From the NCBI RefSeq assembly GCF_000331245.1, contig NZ_ANFZ01000004.1, positions 100,345 through 164,344 of the forward strand: a stretch of DNA of 64,000 nt. The letters are read 5' to 3'. The notes below the pieces were generated by a model. It worked only from the letters and a program-made list of their open reading frames with translations, did not search any database and had not been told where the DNA came from. Position 1 is the first letter of the stretch, and every line of letters begins with the position of its first letter. Shown here in pieces: positions 1-8,536 of the stretch. Source of the stretch: Blastomonas sp. AAP53. GTDB taxonomy: Bacteria; Pseudomonadota; Alphaproteobacteria; Sphingomonadales; Sphingomonadaceae. Position numbers and translations under genes: made by a program.

Positions 1-449
1 ATGCGGGTGAAGGCATAAGCCGCTCCTGCAAAGCACAGCAGGAACGCGGCGAGCGCGCCGATCATCGCATAATTGCGGTCGGCATCGGCGTAGAGCGGTG
101 CCAGTTCGCGCGCGGCGTCGTTGAACACCTTGACGTCGGGATTGCGCGAGAGCGAGCGCGCTTCGGACAGGATCGCGGCGCGTTCGAACGCATCGGTCGG
201 CAGCTGCGCGGCGAGCGGGCTTTCCAGCACCGCATAGCTGCCCAGGGCAGGGGCAACGGTGCTCCACACCAGCATGAACAATATGGCGGGGACCACCGCC
301 CACATCGCGGCGTACCAGCCGTGATAGCTGGGCAGCGAATGGACGCTGGCGGCGCCCTGCTGGATGAAGCGTCCGGCGCGGGCGCGCGCGAACACCCAAG
401 TGATCAGGCCAAGGCCGGCGATCAGGAACAGGATGGCGGTGCTGGTCAT
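1..449 (-). CDS. pstC: Phosphate ABC transporter permease PstC, N-terminal part (cut by window edge)
   Basis: Inner-membrane permease subunit of the high-affinity phosphate importer PstSCAB. Only the first 149 residues are in the window; the frame stays open to base 1. Starts MTSTAILFLIAGLGLITWVF. Hydrophobic segments lie at about residues 3-19, 47-68 and 128-147, with a hydrophilic periplasmic stretch between. A long N-terminal extension before the ABC permease core is usual for PstC of alphaproteobacteria (family knowledge). The ATG lies 7 bp downstream of the pstS stop, so the two are one operon under the Pho box at 1655-1682. pstA, pstB and phoU would be expected further left, which is inference. 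Confidence 0.85.
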   Translation of the reverse strand, partial: MTSTAILFLIAGLGLITWVFARARAGRFIQQGAASVHSLPSYHGWYAAMWAVVPAILFMLVWSTVAPALGSYAVLESPLAAQLPTDAFERAAILSEARSLSRNPDVKVFNDAARELAPLYADADRNYAMIGALAAFLLCFAGAAYAFTR

Positions 450-456
450 GATGGGC

Positions 457-1506
457 CTATTTCAGCTCTGCGCCGTCGAGCGCGGTGAGCGACTGGATGC
501 GGCCCAGCATGTCGGTGCGGACCTTGTCGGGCGCCGCGATCAGGCCGATGCGGGTCAGATAGCCTTCATTCTCGCCGCCGCGCAGGAACTCGGCGACGAA
601 TTCGCGCAGGCCGGGAATGACGTCGACGTGCTTTTTCTTCACGTAGATGTACAGCGTGCGTGCGCCAGGATATTCGCCGCTTTCGATGGTCGCATACGAC
701 GGCTCGACCCCGCCGATCGGCACGCCGCGCACCGTGTCGGCATTGTCGGCCAGATAGCTGTAGCTGAAGATGCCGACCGCATCGGGGTTGGTCGAGAGCT
801 TCTGGACGATCAGGTTATCGTTCTCGCCGGTGTCGGTATAGGCCTGGTCGGTCCGCACCGAATGGCAGATTTCCTCGAACTTGTCCTTGTTGCTGTCCGA
901 CAGTGCCTTGACCGCAGGATCGGCCTTGCAGCCCTTTTCCATGATGATCTCTTCCAGCGCGTCGCGCGTGCCGGATGTGGAGGGCGGGCCGAAGATGTTG
1001 ATCCGCGTGTCGGGCAGGGCCGGGTTGATCGCGGGCCAGCGCACGGCGGTGTTGGGGCCCTTGCCGAAAGGCTGGGCGGCGAGCGCGGTGTAGAATTCCT
1101 CCACCGTCAGCGAGATCTTGGGGCCGTTCTTCGATTGGGCAAGCGCAATGCCGTCAAAGCCGATGACGATCTCGATCACGCCGTCGACGCCATTGGCGAT
1201 GCAGCGTTCGAACTCGCTCTTCTTCATGCGGCGCGAGGCGTTGACGATATCGGGCGTATTGGCGCCCACGCCCGCGCAGAACAGTTCCACGCCGCCGCCG
1301 GTGCCGGTCGATTCGAGGATCGGGGAGCGCCGCTCGGGATCGAAGTTGACGAATTCCTCCGACACCTTCTTGGCGAACGGGAATACGGTCGAGGAGCCGA
1401 CGATGCGGATCTCGCTCCGGCTGCTACCCTCGTTCGTCGAGGCAGGGTCCTGGCATCCTGCCAGCGCCAAGGCTGGAAGGCAGGCAAAGACAAGCTTCCT
1501 GATCAA
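457..1506 (-). CDS. pstS: Phosphate-binding lipoprotein PstS
   Basis: Periplasmic phosphate-binding component of the Pst importer, 349 aa. The chosen start is TTG at 1506: a strong Shine-Dalgarno (AGAGAGGGG) sits 8 bases upstream, and no ATG or GTG is better placed; an upstream ATG at 1602 would add 32 residues and bury the signal peptide. The product then begins LIRKLVFACLPALALAGC, a lipoprotein signal with lipobox ALAGC (Cys about 18), so it is probably membrane anchored. PstS hallmarks include IRIVGSSTVFPFA, STGTGGG, and FGPPSTSGTRDALEE, the phosphate-binding loop. First gene after the Pho box; pstC follows. Confidence 0.93.
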   Translation of the reverse strand: MIRKLVFACLPALALAGCQDPASTNEGSSRSEIRIVGSSTVFPFAKKVSEEFVNFDPERRSPILESTGTGGGVELFCAGVGANTPDIVNASRRMKKSEFERCIANGVDGVIEIVIGFDGIALAQSKNGPKISLTVEEFYTALAAQPFGKGPNTAVRWPAINPALPDTRINIFGPPSTSGTRDALEEIIMEKGCKADPAVKALSDSNKDKFEEICHSVRTDQAYTDTGENDNLIVQKLSTNPDAVGIFSYSYLADNADTVRGVPIGGVEPSYATIESGEYPGARTLYIYVKKKHVDVIPGLREFVAEFLRGGENEGYLTRIGLIAAPDKVRTDMLGRIQSLTALDGAELK

Positions 1507-1654
1507 AACTGAAACCCCTCTCTGGGCGATGAAATGCCGCCGTATGTCCAGCAATGGCTGGCGATGGCGCCGGGCAGGACAGAATCGCGCGATGCGGTGC
1601 ATGTCCTTTGGCCCCCTCAGGCCTTTGCCGTTAGGCAGGGGCGGTTGCCCGAAG

Positions 1655-1682
1655 ATGACAAACGGATGACGTTTTTATGACA
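1655..1682 (-). promoter_or_regulatory. Pho box (PhoB binding site) upstream of pstS
   Basis: On the minus strand three hexamers TGTCAT, CGTCAT and TGTCAT occur with starts exactly 11 bp apart (plus-strand positions 1677-1682, 1666-1671, 1655-1660), separated by AAAAA and CCGTT. This is the PhoB consensus geometry of direct repeats of CTGTCAT-like units with 11 bp periodicity. It lies about 150 bp upstream of the pstS start, between phoR and pstS, so pstS-pstC should be induced on phosphate starvation. Confidence 0.85.
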
Positions 1683-1711
1683 CGGCCCCGGTCAGGGGCT
1701 GGCAAGTCGGT

Positions 1712-3010
1712 TCAGGCGGGGACCGCAGCCTCGCCTGTCGTGTTGCCCGTCTCGGTCTGTGGCCCGCGCGGATCGGCGGGCAGGGTGATGGTAATCGTCG
1801 TGCCGCGCTGCACCACGCTGTCGATTTCCAGCCGTCCGCGATGGCGCTCGACAATATGTTTGACGATCGACAATCCCAGGCCGGTTCCGCCGATGGCGCG
1901 GCTGCGGCTGGAATCGACTCGATAGAATCGCTCGGTCAGGCGCGGCAGATGCTCCGGCGCGATGCCTTCGCCGCAATCGCTCACCGACAGCCGCACCAGC
2001 GCGGAATTGCGCGATGTACGCAGCCGCATCGTCACCGGCGTGCCGGGCTGGCCGTATTTCATGCTGTTCGACACCAGATTGTGCAGCAACTGCGAAAGCT
2101 GCGCCCGGTCGCCGCGCAAGGGGGGCAGATCGGGCCCGACATCGACGACGATATCCGCGCCGCGATCAGGCTGGCTGTGGCGCAGCACCGTCTGCACCTC
2201 GTGCATCAGATCGGGCAGGTCGATCGGCGTATCGGGCACGCGGAACTTCTCCGCCTCGATCCGCGACAGCGAAATGAGGTCGTCGATCAGCTTCTGCATC
2301 CGGTTGGCTTCGCGGAACATGACGTTGAGAAAACGTGCGCGGGTGTCCGGGTCCTCGCCCGCTTCCTTGTCTTCCAGCGTCTCGATGAAACCCTTGATCG
2401 ATGCGAGCGGCGTGCGCAGTTCGTGGCTGGCATTGGCGACGAAATCGGTCCGCATCCGCTCCACGGCATAGACGCCCGAGCGGTCCCACAGGTGCAGGAT
2501 GCGCTCGCCGTCGGGCATGTCGCGCACCAGCATTTCCCAACGCTGGTCGCGGCTGCCGATGCCGACCAGCTGGATCGGCCCCTCGTTGGTCTGCAGGCTT
2601 TCGGCGAGCAGATCGGCGGCGGCCGGATGGCGAATGACCAGGCGGATGTCCTCGCCCACGCAATATTCGCCCAGCAGCTTGCGCGCGGCACTGTTGGCAC
2701 GGCGCACCGTGGTGCCGGTCAGCACCAGCACGGGATCGGCGAGGCCATCGATGAAGCCGGTAAAGTCGCGATGCTGGCTGATCGGCTTGATTTCGGGCTC
2801 GCGGATCGGGGCGGCGGCCTGGGGATTGTACTTCGCCGGGCTGGACAGGTCGGCCATCGCGACGATCGCGACGAGTCCCGCAGCAAAGCAGATCATTGCC
2901 TGTTCTATGCCATTGCTGCCGAACTGGCTGATCGCCACCCCTGCGCCGAGCAACGCCGTCGCAAGAAGAAATCGACCGCCGTTCAGGCCCGTTTCGCTGG
3001 CGTCTCCCAT
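1712..3010 (-). CDS. phoR: Phosphate regulon sensor histidine kinase PhoR
   Basis: 432 aa membrane sensor kinase of the PhoR-PhoB system. Two hydrophobic helices at about 13-52 form the membrane anchor, a PAS-like domain follows at about 80-180, then the HisKA domain with FVANASHELRTPLASIKGF (phospho-acceptor His196) and the HATPase_c domain with N box LVSNSMKYG, G1 box DCGEGIAPEHL and G2 box GTGLGLSIVKHIV. The short N-terminus and single PAS match PhoR rather than other kinases, and the position just upstream of a Pho box and pstS confirms it. phoB is not in the window. Confidence 0.92.
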   Translation of the reverse strand: MGDASETGLNGGRFLLATALLGAGVAISQFGSNGIEQAMICFAAGLVAIVAMADLSSPAKYNPQAAAPIREPEIKPISQHRDFTGFIDGLADPVLVLTGTTVRRANSAARKLLGEYCVGEDIRLVIRHPAAADLLAESLQTNEGPIQLVGIGSRDQRWEMLVRDMPDGERILHLWDRSGVYAVERMRTDFVANASHELRTPLASIKGFIETLEDKEAGEDPDTRARFLNVMFREANRMQKLIDDLISLSRIEAEKFRVPDTPIDLPDLMHEVQTVLRHSQPDRGADIVVDVGPDLPPLRGDRAQLSQLLHNLVSNSMKYGQPGTPVTMRLRTSRNSALVRLSVSDCGEGIAPEHLPRLTERFYRVDSSRSRAIGGTGLGLSIVKHIVERHRGRLEIDSVVQRGTTITITLPADPRGPQTETGNTTGEAAVPA

Positions 3011-3201
3011 AGGCGCTGGCCTATACCAGCGTTCCGCTCAGCACGCCATTGATGATCCGTGGTAACGCGCAATTTACCCTCGGGCGGCATCCTGTCCCGC
3101 AGAAGGACAGGCGATCAAATGGCTTGCCTTGGCGCAACGAAGCTTCTTTAGTTGAAATCAAATATGTGTCTGCACGGGTGGGGCACAAAGAAAGTACAGG
3201 C

Positions 3202-3630
3202 ATGAGCGGTCAAGACGGCATTCCGGGTGAAGGCAGGCATGATGATGCCGCCAAGGGTAGCGAGCGCGGTGTGGCGACACGCCGCACGCTGCTGATCGGG
3301 GCGGTGGCAACCTCTGCCGTGGTCAGCATCCGCCCGGCGCTGGCGCAGACCGCAGGGTCGGTGCTCAACTGCCAAATTCCGGTGCCCGAGCGCGGCAAGG
3401 GCATGTTCATTGATCCCACGGGCAAGCTGGTATCGCCCGATACGCCGGGCGCCTTTCCGCCATCGCCGCGCGATTTCACCGGAGAAGAGGTGCGCAAGGC
3501 TCTGCAGGGCCGCAATCTGCCCGGCACCACGCGCGAACAGTCGCAGGCGTATCTCAACTATATCCGCAAGCTGCAGAACGGGCAGAGCGGCTTTACCTGC
3601 TACGCCTCGCTGCAGATGCCGCGCCGCTGA
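3202..3630 (+). CDS. Tat-signal protein of the HprK-related-A/PqqD-like locus
   Basis: 142 aa protein of unknown function. Start chosen at MSGQDG (3202); in-frame codons upstream to 3049 would only prepend non-conserved sequence to the Tat signal. A twin-arginine signal RRTLLIGAVATSAVVS (about residues 27-42) ends in ALAQ (cleavage about 49), so the protein is probably exported folded. The mature part holds two cysteines (NCQIPVPERGKGMF and FTCYASLQ) and a polar stretch VRKALQGRNLPGTTREQSQAYLNYIRKL. It is followed after 21 bp by the PqqD-like gene on the same strand, so it probably belongs to that cassette as structural or substrate protein. That role is inference. Confidence 0.7.
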   Translation: MSGQDGIPGEGRHDDAAKGSERGVATRRTLLIGAVATSAVVSIRPALAQTAGSVLNCQIPVPERGKGMFIDPTGKLVSPDTPGAFPPSPRDFTGEEVRKALQGRNLPGTTREQSQAYLNYIRKLQNGQSGFTCYASLQMPRR

Positions 3631-3651
3631 TCCTCGCTGACGGGCCATTGC

Positions 3652-3960
3652 ATGCCATCCGCTTATGCCGCACTGCCTGCCAGCGCCCTCAAGCGCGTCA
3701 CGCTGGGCGGGCTTGAAGCGATCTACCATCTGCCTTCGGGGATTACCCATCTGCTGGCCGAGCCGGTGCCCGACTTGCTTGATACGCTCGCCGCGCAGGC
3801 ACCGGGCCGGTACCTCACGGCCGGCGAGGTTCTGGGCCTGATTCGCGAGCGATTCGATGTGGCTGGCGACGATCCCACAGAGCAGCCGCAAAACGTGCTG
3901 GCCGAGCGGCTGGCAGAGCTCGCGGCGCTGGGTCTGGTCGCGGTGATGCACCATGCGTGA
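3652..3960 (+). CDS. PqqD-like peptide-binding protein (HPr-rel-A system)
   Basis: 102 aa. PqqD folds bind the leader of a substrate peptide in RiPP pathways. Features seen: VTLGGLEAIYHLPSGITHLLAEPVPDLLDTLA followed by a helical C-terminus with repeated Leu/Ala, the pattern of the PqqD-related family found only beside HprK-related kinase A (family knowledge). It lacks any catalytic motif. Next gene downstream is the kinase-like protein, and the following one a nucleotidyltransferase, which is the conserved order of this little-studied cassette. The substrate is unknown. Confidence 0.72.
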   Translation: MPSAYAALPASALKRVTLGGLEAIYHLPSGITHLLAEPVPDLLDTLAAQAPGRYLTAGEVLGLIRERFDVAGDDPTEQPQNVLAERLAELAALGLVAVMHHA

Positions 3961-4056
3961 CACGCTTGCATCAGCGCGATGCAAATCTGCATCGGCCAGG
4001 CTCTAAGCCCCTGTTTCCATTTTGTCCGCGCCCGCCCTCGCGATATGGCGCGAGGC

Positions 4057-4950
4057 ATGCGCCACTCCTGTTCCATCGCTGTAGGCCCGGCCCGATTCCG
4101 CATCGGCAGTGACTGGCGCGCGCCGATCGATCAGCTGCGTCAGCTGTATGCCGATTATCCGATGGAACAGTCGGTCCCGGACTTTACCGTGCGGTTGCAG
4201 GCGACATCGGTGCTGCGCCGCGTGATCCGTCCGCAGGTGGCGATCGCAGGCGACTTCACGTTGCCCGATGCTGCGCCGCTGCCGCTCGAACAGGGGTTGC
4301 TGGCTGCCGAGATGGCGATGAACCTGCAGATGGCCCTGGGCTGGCGCCGGCACCTGCTGCTGCATGCCAGCGCGGTATCGCGCAATGGCCGCGCAGTGAT
4401 CATGACCGGGGTCTCGGGGGCGGGAAAGTCCACGCTCTCTGCGCTGCTGGGCGAACGCGGCTGGCGATTCCTGGGTGACGAGTTCGTGCTGATCGATCCT
4501 GATACCGGCAACATCGCGCCGTTCCCGCGCCCGATCAGTCTCAAGAACGAGTCCATCGCCTCGATGGAACGAGAGGTCGATGATGACACGCGGTTCGGCC
4601 CGGTCATGCATGATACGCCCAAGGGCACGATCCGCCACCTGCGCCCACGCGCGGAATGGGTCGAGCAGATGGCGCGTGAGACGCGCCCTGCGCTGCTGCT
4701 GTTCCCGCGCTTCGGCTATGCCCGCGCGGTGCGCCGGGTCGACGAGGCGGAGAGCTTCGTCCGGCTCACTCAGGCATCGACCAATTATGTCGCTCTGGGC
4801 GAGCGCGGGTTCGATGCGCTCACTGGTCTGGTTCGCTCGGTGCGCGCCTGCGCGATCGACTATGCCGATGGTGAGGAGGGGGCCGAGTTGGTCGAGCGGC
4901 TCTGGTCCGAGCAGGGCACCAGACTGGGCGACCGGGCCGCCGCCGCATGA
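4057..4950 (+). CDS. HprK-related kinase A
   Basis: P-loop kinase related to the C-terminal domain of HPr kinase/phosphorylase and to the HprK-like kinases that phosphorylate lasso peptides. Walker A is GVSGAGKST (about residues 118-126 counted from 4057), followed by RFLGDEFVLIDPDTG, which carries the acidic residues after the P-loop. The start is uncertain: ATGs at 3979, 4045 and 4057 are in frame; I favour 4057 (MRHSCSIAVGPARF) because the conserved sequence begins there, although its Shine-Dalgarno (GAGG) is very close. The 3' end overlaps the next ATG (ATGA, 4947-4950), so translation is coupled. Confidence 0.78.
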   Translation: MRHSCSIAVGPARFRIGSDWRAPIDQLRQLYADYPMEQSVPDFTVRLQATSVLRRVIRPQVAIAGDFTLPDAAPLPLEQGLLAAEMAMNLQMALGWRRHLLLHASAVSRNGRAVIMTGVSGAGKSTLSALLGERGWRFLGDEFVLIDPDTGNIAPFPRPISLKNESIASMEREVDDDTRFGPVMHDTPKGTIRHLRPRAEWVEQMARETRPALLLFPRFGYARAVRRVDEAESFVRLTQASTNYVALGERGFDALTGLVRSVRACAIDYADGEEGAELVERLWSEQGTRLGDRAAAA

Positions 4951-5984
4951 CCGATGGCTGGTCGGTTGCGCGCGCGCTGACCGATCCGGCATCGGTGGCC
5001 GGTCTCGATTCGACCGGCTGGACGCAGCTGCTGTCTGCTGCGCGGGCACTCTCGTTGATCGGGACGCTGGCGGAAGTTCTTGCCGATGCGCCGCTCCCGC
5101 CCGATGCTGCCCGCGTCCTCGCGGATGTGCGTCATTCCAACGTCACCGGCCAGCGCCAGGCCTTGTGGGAGGCCGAAAGCGCGCGCATGGCACTGGCCGA
5201 TTATCCGGGCCGGGTGGTGCTGCTCAAGGGCACGGCCTTTGCCGCCGCCGGATATGACGCCGCATTGGGCCGGTCAATCGGCGATCTCGACATATTGGTG
5301 GCGCGCGACGGGCTCGATCAGGTCGAGGCGCTGCTGCTCAAGGCCGGCTGGGAGTGGGTCAAGCCCGATCCCTATGATGACGCCTATTACCGCCAGTGGA
5401 TGCACGAGTTGCCGCCACTGATCCATGCGACGCGCGACCGGATGATCGACGTCCACCATACCATCCTGCCGCTGACGGCGGGGCCGACGCCCGATGCCGC
5501 TGCGCTGATCGCCGATGCGCGGGCGCTGCCGTCGGGGCTGTATGTGCTGTCACCCGCCGACATCATCTGCCACGCCGCGGCGCACCTCATCGCCGATGGC
5601 GACCTATCGGGCGGCATGCGCAACCTGTGGGATATCGACCGGCTGGTGCGCCAGTTCATCGTGGAGGAATCGGGTTTCTCGGACACGCTGGCCGAGCGTG
5701 CGAAGCTGCATGGGCTGACCGATGCGGTGGGGCGGGCGCTGAGGCTGTCGGCGCAGCTGTTCGGCACGCCGATCGTTTTCAGGCAGGCGCAGGGGGGCAG
5801 CGGGTCGGTGCCTGCCATCGACTCGCTGTTCCTGCGCCGGATCACCGCCGTCGATGGCTGGGGACGCAAGACCCGCAAGCTCACCCGCCAGGCGTTCTAC
5901 ATCCGCTCGCACCTGCTGCGCATGCCGCCCGCGATGCTGGCGCGGCACCTGTGGACCAAGTGGCGCAAGGGCCACCGGGGTTAA
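4947..5984 (+). CDS. Nucleotidyltransferase-fold protein (NTP_transf_5 family)
   Basis: 345 aa. Family PF14907-like nucleotidyltransferases are found in RiPP and lasso-peptide clusters with HprK-like kinases. The core LLKGTAFAAAGYD...GRSIGDLDILVARDGLDQVEALL gives the G-S/R-x-x-D-x-D nucleotidyltransferase signature (Asp pair in DLDILV), followed by the family pattern HELPPLIHATRDRMIDVHHTILP. Last gene of the cassette and translationally coupled to the kinase by a 4 bp overlap. It converges on the acetyltransferase gene, sharing 4 bp. What it adenylylates or otherwise modifies is unknown. Confidence 0.75.
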   Translation: MTDGWSVARALTDPASVAGLDSTGWTQLLSAARALSLIGTLAEVLADAPLPPDAARVLADVRHSNVTGQRQALWEAESARMALADYPGRVVLLKGTAFAAAGYDAALGRSIGDLDILVARDGLDQVEALLLKAGWEWVKPDPYDDAYYRQWMHELPPLIHATRDRMIDVHHTILPLTAGPTPDAAALIADARALPSGLYVLSPADIICHAAAHLIADGDLSGGMRNLWDIDRLVRQFIVEESGFSDTLAERAKLHGLTDAVGRALRLSAQLFGTPIVFRQAQGGSGSVPAIDSLFLRRITAVDGWGRKTRKLTRQAFYIRSHLLRMPPAMLARHLWTKWRKGHRG

Positions 5985-6403
5985 TCCTGCAGCCTGCGCC
6001 CCATGCTGATGCGGGGTTCTTCGGCATAGCCAAGGCGCGCATAAAAGGCTGCGACCGCTTCGTTGGTATCGCGCACCTGCAGGTTCACCTTGGCGCATCC
6101 CAGTGCGCGCAGCGCCGCCTCGGCCGTCCGAACCAGCCGTGTGCCCAGGCCATGACGTTGCTCGCCGGGCAGCACTGCGACCGAATACAGCCAGCCACGA
6201 TGCCCGTCATATCCCGCCATGATGGTGCCCACGACCTGCTCGCCCAGCAGGGCAACCCAGAAGAGTTCGGGCTGGAACGCCAGTTTTTGTGGGATGGCGA
6301 CCCGTGCGTGGTTGTGCGGTGGGTCGTCCGGAAAACAGGCGTCCCAGAGCGCCTCGACGCCGGAAAAATTGCGTGGATCGAACCGGCGTATGGTTATCGG
6401 CAA
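5981..6403 (-). CDS. GNAT family N-acetyltransferase
   Basis: 140 aa, a single Gcn5-related acetyltransferase domain. Starts MPITIRRFDPRNFSGVEALWDACFPDDPP; the acetyl-CoA binding motif A is LYSVAVLPGEQRHGLGTRLVRTAEAAL (Q/R-x-x-G-x-G/A type), and motif B is the C-terminal VNLQVRDTNEAVAAFYARLGYAEE. This resembles the YpeA branch, but the substrate cannot be told from sequence. Its start overlaps the end of gph by 10 bp, so the two are co-transcribed. Confidence 0.8.
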   Translation of the reverse strand: MPITIRRFDPRNFSGVEALWDACFPDDPPHNHARVAIPQKLAFQPELFWVALLGEQVVGTIMAGYDGHRGWLYSVAVLPGEQRHGLGTRLVRTAEAALRALGCAKVNLQVRDTNEAVAAFYARLGYAEEPRISMGRRLQD

Positions 6404-7083
6404 GCAATCCGCTCCAGTATCGGAATGAACTCGTCATAATGATCGATGATCGCATCGGCGCCCAGTTCGTCGACCGGCTGGTGCAGAAAGCCGAAGCTCA
6501 CCGCGACGCAGGGGATGCCCGCATTATGCGCGGCCATCACGTCGTAGATGCTGTCGCCGATGAAGGCGGCGGGCGTGACACCTGGTTCACCGCCGCAGCG
6601 GCGGATCATCTCGTCGATCGGTGCGCGGTCGGGCTTGGATTTGCCCTTGCCCATGGTATCGCCGCCGATGACGCAGGCGAAACGGTCGATCAGGCCGACC
6701 TCGGTGAGCAGCTTGACCGCGAACCGTTCGTACTTGTTGGTGACGATGGTCATCTTCACCCCCATCGCATCGAACCGCGCCATCGCGTCGAGCAGGCCCG
6801 GATAGGGCGGGGACCCTGTCCCCAGATTTTCGCCATAATGGTCGAGCAGGATCGGCAGGTACTGGCGCAAGGCTTCCGGATCGGTGTTGCCCGAACGCTC
6901 CAGGCCGACCTGCAGCATGTGCTTGGCACCCAGGCCGACCATCGGTTTGATCTCGTCCTGGCTCAGTGCCGGCAGCCCTGCCAGCGCTAGTGTATGGTTG
7001 ACCGATACGGTCAGTTCCGGGCTGGTGTCGAGCAATGTGCCATCGAGATCAAAGCCAATGATTTGGTAGGGAAAGTCTGTCAT
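6394..7083 (-). CDS. gph: Phosphoglycolate phosphatase (HAD hydrolase)
   Basis: 229 aa HAD-superfamily phosphatase that clears 2-phosphoglycolate. Motif I is GFDLDGTLLDT with the nucleophile Asp, motif II TIVTNKY, motif III lysine in GKSKPDRAPI, and motif IV FIGDSIYDVMAA. The cap insert is the alpha-helical type with VGLGAKHMLQVGL, as in Gph. Start taken at MTDFPYQ (7083); another in-frame ATG lies 12 bp upstream. Promoter region shared divergently with glmU. Confidence 0.82.
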   Translation of the reverse strand: MTDFPYQIIGFDLDGTLLDTSPELTVSVNHTLALAGLPALSQDEIKPMVGLGAKHMLQVGLERSGNTDPEALRQYLPILLDHYGENLGTGSPPYPGLLDAMARFDAMGVKMTIVTNKYERFAVKLLTEVGLIDRFACVIGGDTMGKGKSKPDRAPIDEMIRRCGGEPGVTPAAFIGDSIYDVMAAHNAGIPCVAVSFGFLHQPVDELGADAIIDHYDEFIPILERIACR

Positions 7084-7177
7084 GGGAGCCTGCATCGCCC
7101 GAAAAAGGTGGAAGATGCAAGCGGTTCGTGGCAAGGGTTTGTTCGATCTGCTTTGGGAAACGCGGAGAACGTAGAGT

Positions 7178-8536
7178 ATGGGTGAGCAGGCGCTGGCTGC
7201 GATCATTTTGGCGGCGGGCCAGGGCACACGGATGAAGTCCGATCTGCACAAGGTGCTCCACCCTGTTGCCGGCCTTCCGATGCTGCATCACCTGCTGGAA
7301 AGCCTGAGCGCGGCGGGGGCCGCACGTCAGGTCGTCGTTGTGGGAGCACGGCGCGAGCAGGTGGAGGCATCGGTGGCTGGCCGGTCTGTGCAGACTGCGC
7401 ACCAGGCCGAGCAACTGGGCACCGCTCATGCGGCGCTTCAGGCGAAAGACGCCTTGGCCGACTTCGACGGCGTGGCGATTGTCTGCTTCGGCGACACGCC
7501 CTTCCTCAGGCCTGACACCATAAGCCGCCTGACCGATAGATTGTCCGCGCCCGATGCGCCGCGCGTCGCGGTGCTGGGTTTCGTTCCCGATGACGCCAAG
7601 GCCTATGGGCGGATCATCGCCGACGAGCAGGGCAGCATTGCCAAGATGGTCGAGTTCAAGGATGCCAGCGAGACCGAACGCGCAGTAAAGCTGTGCAATT
7701 CGGGCGTCACCGCCGTGCGCACCGCCGATCTGTGGCCGCTGCTCGAACGCGTCGGCAACGACAATGCGGCGGGTGAATACTACCTTCCCGATATCGTCAT
7801 GCTGGCGCTGGCCGATGGGGATCGCGCCGTGGTGGTCGAGACCGATCCCGACGAGCTGATCGGCATCAACAGCCGCGCCGAACTCGCCGAAGCCGAAGCC
7901 ATCTGGCAGGCGCGCCGCCGCGCGCAGGCGATGGCCGATGGTGCCAGCCTGATCGCGCCCGATACGGTCTGGTTCGCGCATGATACCGTCGTCGGCCGCG
8001 ATGTGGTGATCGAGCCCAATGTCGTCTTTGGCCCCGGCGTGACCATTGCCGACAATGTCGTGATCCACGCGTTCAGCCATCTCGAAGGCGCGACCATCGC
8101 CAGCGGTTGTTCGGTCGGCCCGTTCGCGCGGCTGCGCCCCGGCGCGGAGATGCAGGAAGGCGCCAAGGTCGGCAATTTCGTCGAGATGAAGAAGGCCGTA
8201 CTGGGCCCCGGCGCCAAGGCCAGCCACTTGACCTATCTGGGCGATGCGACTGTTGGCGCGAACGCCAATATCGGCGCGGGCACGATTACCTGCAATTATG
8301 ACGGCTATTTCAAATACCAGACGGTGATCGGCGAAAACGCGTTCATCGGATCGAACAGCGCGCTGATCGCCCCGGTGAAGATCGGCCGCGATGCGATCGT
8401 CGCAGCGGGCAGCGCAGTCTCGCGCGATGTCGCCGATGGCGAACTTCGCATGGTCCGCGCCGAGCAGCTCGTCAAACCCGGCTGGGCTGACCGCTTCCAC
8501 GATGCGATGCGCAGAAAGAAGCGCGAGGGCAAGTGA
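7178..8536 (+). CDS. glmU: Bifunctional GlmU: GlcN-1-P acetyltransferase / GlcNAc-1-P uridyltransferase
   Basis: 452 aa, full length. Makes UDP-GlcNAc for peptidoglycan and LPS. N-terminal pyrophosphorylase domain carries LAAGQGTRMKSDLHKVLHP (residues about 12-30) and AEQLGTAHAA; the C-terminal left-handed beta-helix has hexapeptide repeats and the acetyltransferase active-site region VGNFVEMKKAVLGPGAKASHLTYLGDA plus NIGAGTITCNYDG. Its stop overlaps a possible GTG start of a small membrane protein. glmS lies 0.95 kb downstream on the same strand, the gap being filled by a toxin-antitoxin module. Confidence 0.96.
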   Translation: MGEQALAAIILAAGQGTRMKSDLHKVLHPVAGLPMLHHLLESLSAAGAARQVVVVGARREQVEASVAGRSVQTAHQAEQLGTAHAALQAKDALADFDGVAIVCFGDTPFLRPDTISRLTDRLSAPDAPRVAVLGFVPDDAKAYGRIIADEQGSIAKMVEFKDASETERAVKLCNSGVTAVRTADLWPLLERVGNDNAAGEYYLPDIVMLALADGDRAVVVETDPDELIGINSRAELAEAEAIWQARRRAQAMADGASLIAPDTVWFAHDTVVGRDVVIEPNVVFGPGVTIADNVVIHAFSHLEGATIASGCSVGPFARLRPGAEMQEGAKVGNFVEMKKAVLGPGAKASHLTYLGDATVGANANIGAGTITCNYDGYFKYQTVIGENAFIGSNSALIAPVKIGRDAIVAAGSAVSRDVADGELRMVRAEQLVKPGWADRFHDAMRRKKREGK

